Shown: positions 6,381 through 8,813 of the stretch, in pieces
How the letters are laid out: each line of letters starts with the position of its first letter
How positions within the stretch are numbered: position 1 is the first letter of the stretch
Assembly: GCA_031268125.1 (NCBI GenBank)
Contig: JAIRXT010000282.1
Coordinates: 1-8,813 of the forward strand
Direction of reading: 5' to 3'
DNA from: Treponema sp.
GTDB taxonomy: Bacteria > Spirochaetota > Spirochaetia > Treponematales > Breznakiellaceae
DNA length: 8,813 nucleotides
Notes under the pieces: model-generated
Told to the model about the DNA's origin: nothing
What the model saw: the letters and a program-made list of their open reading frames with translations, nothing else
Databases searched by the model: none
Position numbers and translations under genes: made by a program

Positions 6381-7688
6381 ATGGTGCAATTTACCGAACA
6401 GGCTTACAACTGGGAAGAATGCCTGGACAAAATACGGGCGAATTACGGCGAGCATTTCACCATACTCAGCCGCAAAGCCGTCAGAATGGGGGGATTTTTC
6501 GGCCTCTTTACCCGGGAGGGTATCGAAGTAACCGGCTATGTTTCCAACCGTTATGAAAAAGGTTCTCCCGGCTTCCCGGTCATTCACGATCTGAACCACC
6601 CCGGCGCTTCGGCGGTACTGCCGCAGTCCCTGTCTCCCGGTCCGGGAACCGGAAGTTCCGGAGCGGTCCGGGAACCGGTATCGCCGCGGGAATCCGGCTC
6701 CCGGAGCGAAATTCTGGACTTTGAGGAAGCCAAGCGCCGGGTTCTGGCCGTTGCCGGCAAGGACCTGACCATGCAGCAGGTTCTTGCCACCGTTCAGGAG
6801 ATTAATGAAAAGATCGACAAGGCCGCCCCGGCGGTTCAGGAGGAGAATCCCAACCTGAAACAACTGGGGGATTTTTTTGAACTCAACGACTTTTCCCCCC
6901 AATACCGGGAAACAATCGTTGCCCGGGTCAAAAAAGAATGCTCCCTGGAAGATTTGGAGAATTTCCAGGTTCTTCAGGACACGGTTCTGGAAATGATCGG
7001 GGAAAGCATCGGCATTTACGAAGCCAGGCCCCCCTCCCGGCGGCCCCGGATCATGATCCTGGTGGGGCCCACGGGGGTCGGCAAAACCACCACCATTGCC
7101 AAGCTGGCGGCCGCCTACGCCCTGCCCGAGCCGGGAATAAGGCCCCTGTCGGTACGGATGATCACCATTGATTCCCTGAGGATTGGGGCCCGGAACCAGA
7201 TCGAAGCCTACGGCGGGATTATGGGGATTCCCGTGGCCTACGCGGACAGCCGGGAGGAACTAGCCAAGACCGTAGCCCTTTTTTCCGAAGACGTGGATCT
7301 TATTCTTGTCGATACCTTCGGCAAGAGCCCCCGGGACGCGGTAAAGCTGGGGGAGATGAAGCAGATCCTGGATGCCTGCGGCAGCCGGGCGGAAACCCAT
7401 TTGGTGCTGACCGCCGCCACCAAAACCAGCGATCTTTTCGATATTCTCAGGCAGTTTGAACCTTTCGCCTACCGGTCGGTGATCATCACCAAGATGGACG
7501 AAACTATCAAAATAGGGAACATCATCAGCGTTCTGGCGGAAAAGGGGAAACCCATTTCGTACATCACCAACGGGCAGACCGTTCCTACCGATATACAAAA
7601 AGCCGCCGTTGCGGACTTTTTGTGTAATCTGGACGGATTTCAGCTAAACCGGCAAAAAATAGAGGGGCGTTTTTCCGCCGGTAGATAA
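6381..7688 (+). CDS. flhF: Flagellar SRP-type GTPase FlhF
   Basis: FlhF is a cytoplasmic/membrane-associated GTPase of the SRP54/FtsY family that determines where flagella are built. The product is 435 residues. The basic N-terminal B domain opens MVQFTEQAYNWEECLDKIRA, followed by a Pro/Ser-rich linker (about 70-110), the helical N domain (about 120-220) and the G domain. GTPase motifs: G1 GPTGVGKTTT (Gly229-Lys235), G2 region DSLRIGARNQIEAYGG from Asp264, G3 Asp311-Thr-Phe-Gly314, and G4 Thr370-Lys-Met-Asp373. In most relatives G3 is DTAG, so Phe313 is unusual. AGGGA at 6370-6374, overlapping the flhA stop, is 6 bases before the ATG. The flhF-flhG pair sits together, as in most polar flagellates and in Bacillus. 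It probably works with FlhG to place the periplasmic flagella near the cell ends. Confidence 0.96.
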   Translation: MVQFTEQAYNWEECLDKIRANYGEHFTILSRKAVRMGGFFGLFTREGIEVTGYVSNRYEKGSPGFPVIHDLNHPGASAVLPQSLSPGPGTGSSGAVREPVSPRESGSRSEILDFEEAKRRVLAVAGKDLTMQQVLATVQEINEKIDKAAPAVQEENPNLKQLGDFFELNDFSPQYRETIVARVKKECSLEDLENFQVLQDTVLEMIGESIGIYEARPPSRRPRIMILVGPTGVGKTTTIAKLAAAYALPEPGIRPLSVRMITIDSLRIGARNQIEAYGGIMGIPVAYADSREELAKTVALFSEDVDLILVDTFGKSPRDAVKLGEMKQILDACGSRAETHLVLTAATKTSDLFDILRQFEPFAYRSVIITKMDETIKIGNIISVLAEKGKPISYITNGQTVPTDIQKAAVADFLCNLDGFQLNRQKIEGRFSAGR

Positions 7689-7712
7689 AAATTTTAATGG
7701 AGTAAATGACAC

Positions 7713-8687
7713 ATGGAAGATCAGGCAGAGCGATTAAGGGAGATTGTTCGTCAAAGGGGCCCCGCCGGGTCCGGGGGGGACGGTTTTTCCGGCGGGGTCT
7801 TCGGGCCGCCGGGGGGGGCGTCTCCGGAATCCCCCGCGGAAAACGGCGGGCAGAAGGATACGGAGCGCCGTTTTTCCGGCCGGGAGGGAAAGGCCCGAAT
7901 CATCACCGTTACCTCCGGCAAGGGGGGGGTGGGGAAGACCAACCTATCGGTCAACCTTGCCCTGGCCTATGCCAGGATGGGGAAAAAGGTTGTGGTCATG
8001 GATGCGGACCTGGGACTTGCCAACGTCAATGTGATCCTCAATGTAATCCCCAAATACAACCTCTACCACGTGATCCGCAAGCAGAAGACCATGAAGGAGA
8101 TTCTGGTGGAAACCGATTACGGCATCTCCATTGTCCCGGGGGCCTCCGGCTTTTCCCAGATCGCCAACATGAACGATGAAGACCGCCAGAATTTCATCCA
8201 TGAATTGGAAACCCTCTCCATTGCTGATATTATTATTATTGATACCAGCGCGGGCGTCTCCAGCAACGTGATGGACTTTATAGCCGCCGCCGATGACGCG
8301 GTTATTGTTACTACGCCGGAACCTACGGCCATCACCGACGCTTACGGGATCATAAAAATTATCGCCACCGAGTACGACAGCCCGAATATGGGGCTTAAAC
8401 TAGTGGTGAACCGCGTAAAAAGCGTGGCGGAGGCAAAGAAAGTGGCGGACCGGATGACCAATATTGCCGGACAGTTTCTTAACCTCAAGGTAGATTATTT
8501 GGGCTTCGTGTACGATGATACGGTAGTTTCCCATGCGGTGCTGCGGCAGCGGCCTTTCATGGTGATCGATCCCAAGTGTAAGGCAAGCCTTTGCGTGCAG
8601 CATATTGTAGACCGGATGGAAAAAAGCGAGTACAAGTCCTCCGGGGGCTTTGGAGTCATGATGAATCAGCTTTTCAGGAAGCATTAA
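7713..8687 (+). CDS. flhG: Flagellar number regulator FlhG (FleN/YlxH), MinD-type ATPase
   Basis: FlhG is a MinD/ParA-family ATPase that limits flagellar number and works with FlhF. The product is 324 residues. It starts with EDQAERLREIV, matching the DQAxxLR motif known to stimulate FlhF GTPase. Residues about 15-58 are Gly/Pro/Ser-rich and disordered-looking, longer than expected for a simple linker. The ATPase core follows: deviant Walker A Lys70-Gly-Gly-Val-Gly-Lys75-Thr, switch I region DADLGLANV, and the IIIIDTSAGVSSNVMDF Walker B/switch II segment. The C-terminus ends GFGVMMNQLFRKH, probably an amphipathic membrane-targeting helix as in MinD. ATG 7713 is chosen for the frame; GGAG at 7699-7702 is 10 bases upstream. 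An ATG at 7706 belongs to another frame. The first 220 bases contain G runs of 7, 8 and 8. Confidence 0.95.
   Translation: MEDQAERLREIVRQRGPAGSGGDGFSGGVFGPPGGASPESPAENGGQKDTERRFSGREGKARIITVTSGKGGVGKTNLSVNLALAYARMGKKVVVMDADLGLANVNVILNVIPKYNLYHVIRKQKTMKEILVETDYGISIVPGASGFSQIANMNDEDRQNFIHELETLSIADIIIIDTSAGVSSNVMDFIAAADDAVIVTTPEPTAITDAYGIIKIIATEYDSPNMGLKLVVNRVKSVAEAKKVADRMTNIAGQFLNLKVDYLGFVYDDTVVSHAVLRQRPFMVIDPKCKASLCVQHIVDRMEKSEYKSSGGFGVMMNQLFRKH
7773..7929 (+). repeat. Cluster of three G homopolymers in the 5' part of flhG
   Basis: G runs lie at 7773-7779 (7), 7811-7818 (8) and 7922-7929 (8); the last encodes the two glycines and part of the valine codon of the Walker A motif. They are the longest homopolymeric G or C runs I see in the window. 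Gain or loss of a base would shift into frames that stop at 8034 or 8179, removing most of the ATPase domain. Confidence 0.6.
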
Positions 8688-8693
8688 CCGGCG

Positions 8694-8813
8694 GTGTTTA
8701 ATCTGCGGTGGAGCGGCATTGCCGCGTTGACAGCCTTTGTTGTTTCTTTGATCCTGGGAATCTCTGTCCGGGCCCATATTCTGGTCGTCTTGCTCCGGGC
8801 CGCCGGTTTTGCC
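8694..8813 (+). CDS. Putative membrane protein, N-terminal part only (cut by the right edge)
   Basis: An open frame of 40 codons starts at GTG 8694, seven bases after the flhG stop and in the same phase, and continues to the window end. The translation starts MFNLRWSGIAALTAF and has a basic N-terminus, then a hydrophobic stretch of about 17 residues (roughly 8-24), an Arg/His pair and a second hydrophobic stretch. It looks like a signal anchor or the first hairpin of a membrane protein. The only upstream site is AGGAAG at 8676-8681, 12 bases away, so initiation may depend on coupling to flhG. In Treponema genomes a short hypothetical gene commonly follows flhG before the sigma factor gene fliA; this could be its equivalent, but the protein is not recognised. 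Confidence 0.45.
   Translation, partial: MFNLRWSGIAALTAFVVSLILGISVRAHILVVLLRAAGFA

Noticed and set aside
7706..8179. A frame starting at ATG 7706, closer to the GGAG site than the flhG ATG
   Set aside because: Only 3 bases separate GGAG from this ATG, and the translation is a low-complexity Gly/Arg/Pro-rich shadow, whereas the 7713 frame gives an intact FlhG.

Overview
The window is the core flagellar export and placement operon of a spirochaete, most likely a GC-rich member of the Treponema lineage. That assignment is inferred from gene order (fliO-fliP-fliQ-fliR-flhB-flhA-flhF-flhG, the order known from Treponema motility operons), from an FlhB N-terminus carrying an LQWFA-type element, and from a divergent gene whose product looks like a lipoprotein. 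The species cannot be named. Codon use favours G/C third positions, with many GGG and CCC codons, evenly across the operon, so no gene looks recently acquired.

Layout. Bases 1-158 (minus strand) hold the first 52 codons of a probable lipoprotein gene that runs off the left edge. Bases 159-467 are a comparatively AT-rich divergent intergenic region. It has a near-perfect dyad over the lipoprotein start codon, a sigma70-like promoter candidate reading rightward (TAGACT-N17-TATACT) and a leader ending in a strong Shine-Dalgarno. From 468 to 8687, eight genes on the plus strand are packed with overlaps of 1-4 bases or gaps of 9-24 bases, so one polycistronic message with translational coupling is expected. 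A ninth reading frame opens at 8694 and is cut by the right edge; it encodes a membrane-inserted N-terminus of unknown function.

How the genes work together. FliP, FliQ and FliR form the export gate in the inner membrane, and FliO helps assemble FliP. FlhB is the autocleaving substrate-specificity switch, and FlhA is the export channel and chaperone/substrate docking platform. FlhF (SRP-type GTPase) and FlhG (MinD/ParA-type ATPase) set the position and number of flagella; FlhG carries the N-terminal DQAxxLR motif known to stimulate FlhF GTPase. In a spirochaete these flagella would be periplasmic, anchored near the cell poles.

I did not find a novel system. The items most worth a second look are: a probable CTG start for fliO behind a strong Shine-Dalgarno; the dyad that places the lipoprotein start codon in a hairpin loop next to a GCCGATAA box; three G tracts of 7, 8 and 8 bases in the first 220 bases of flhG; and departures from textbook motifs in FliP (M-I-M gasket), FlhA (D to E in the FHIPEP segment) and FlhF (DTFG).
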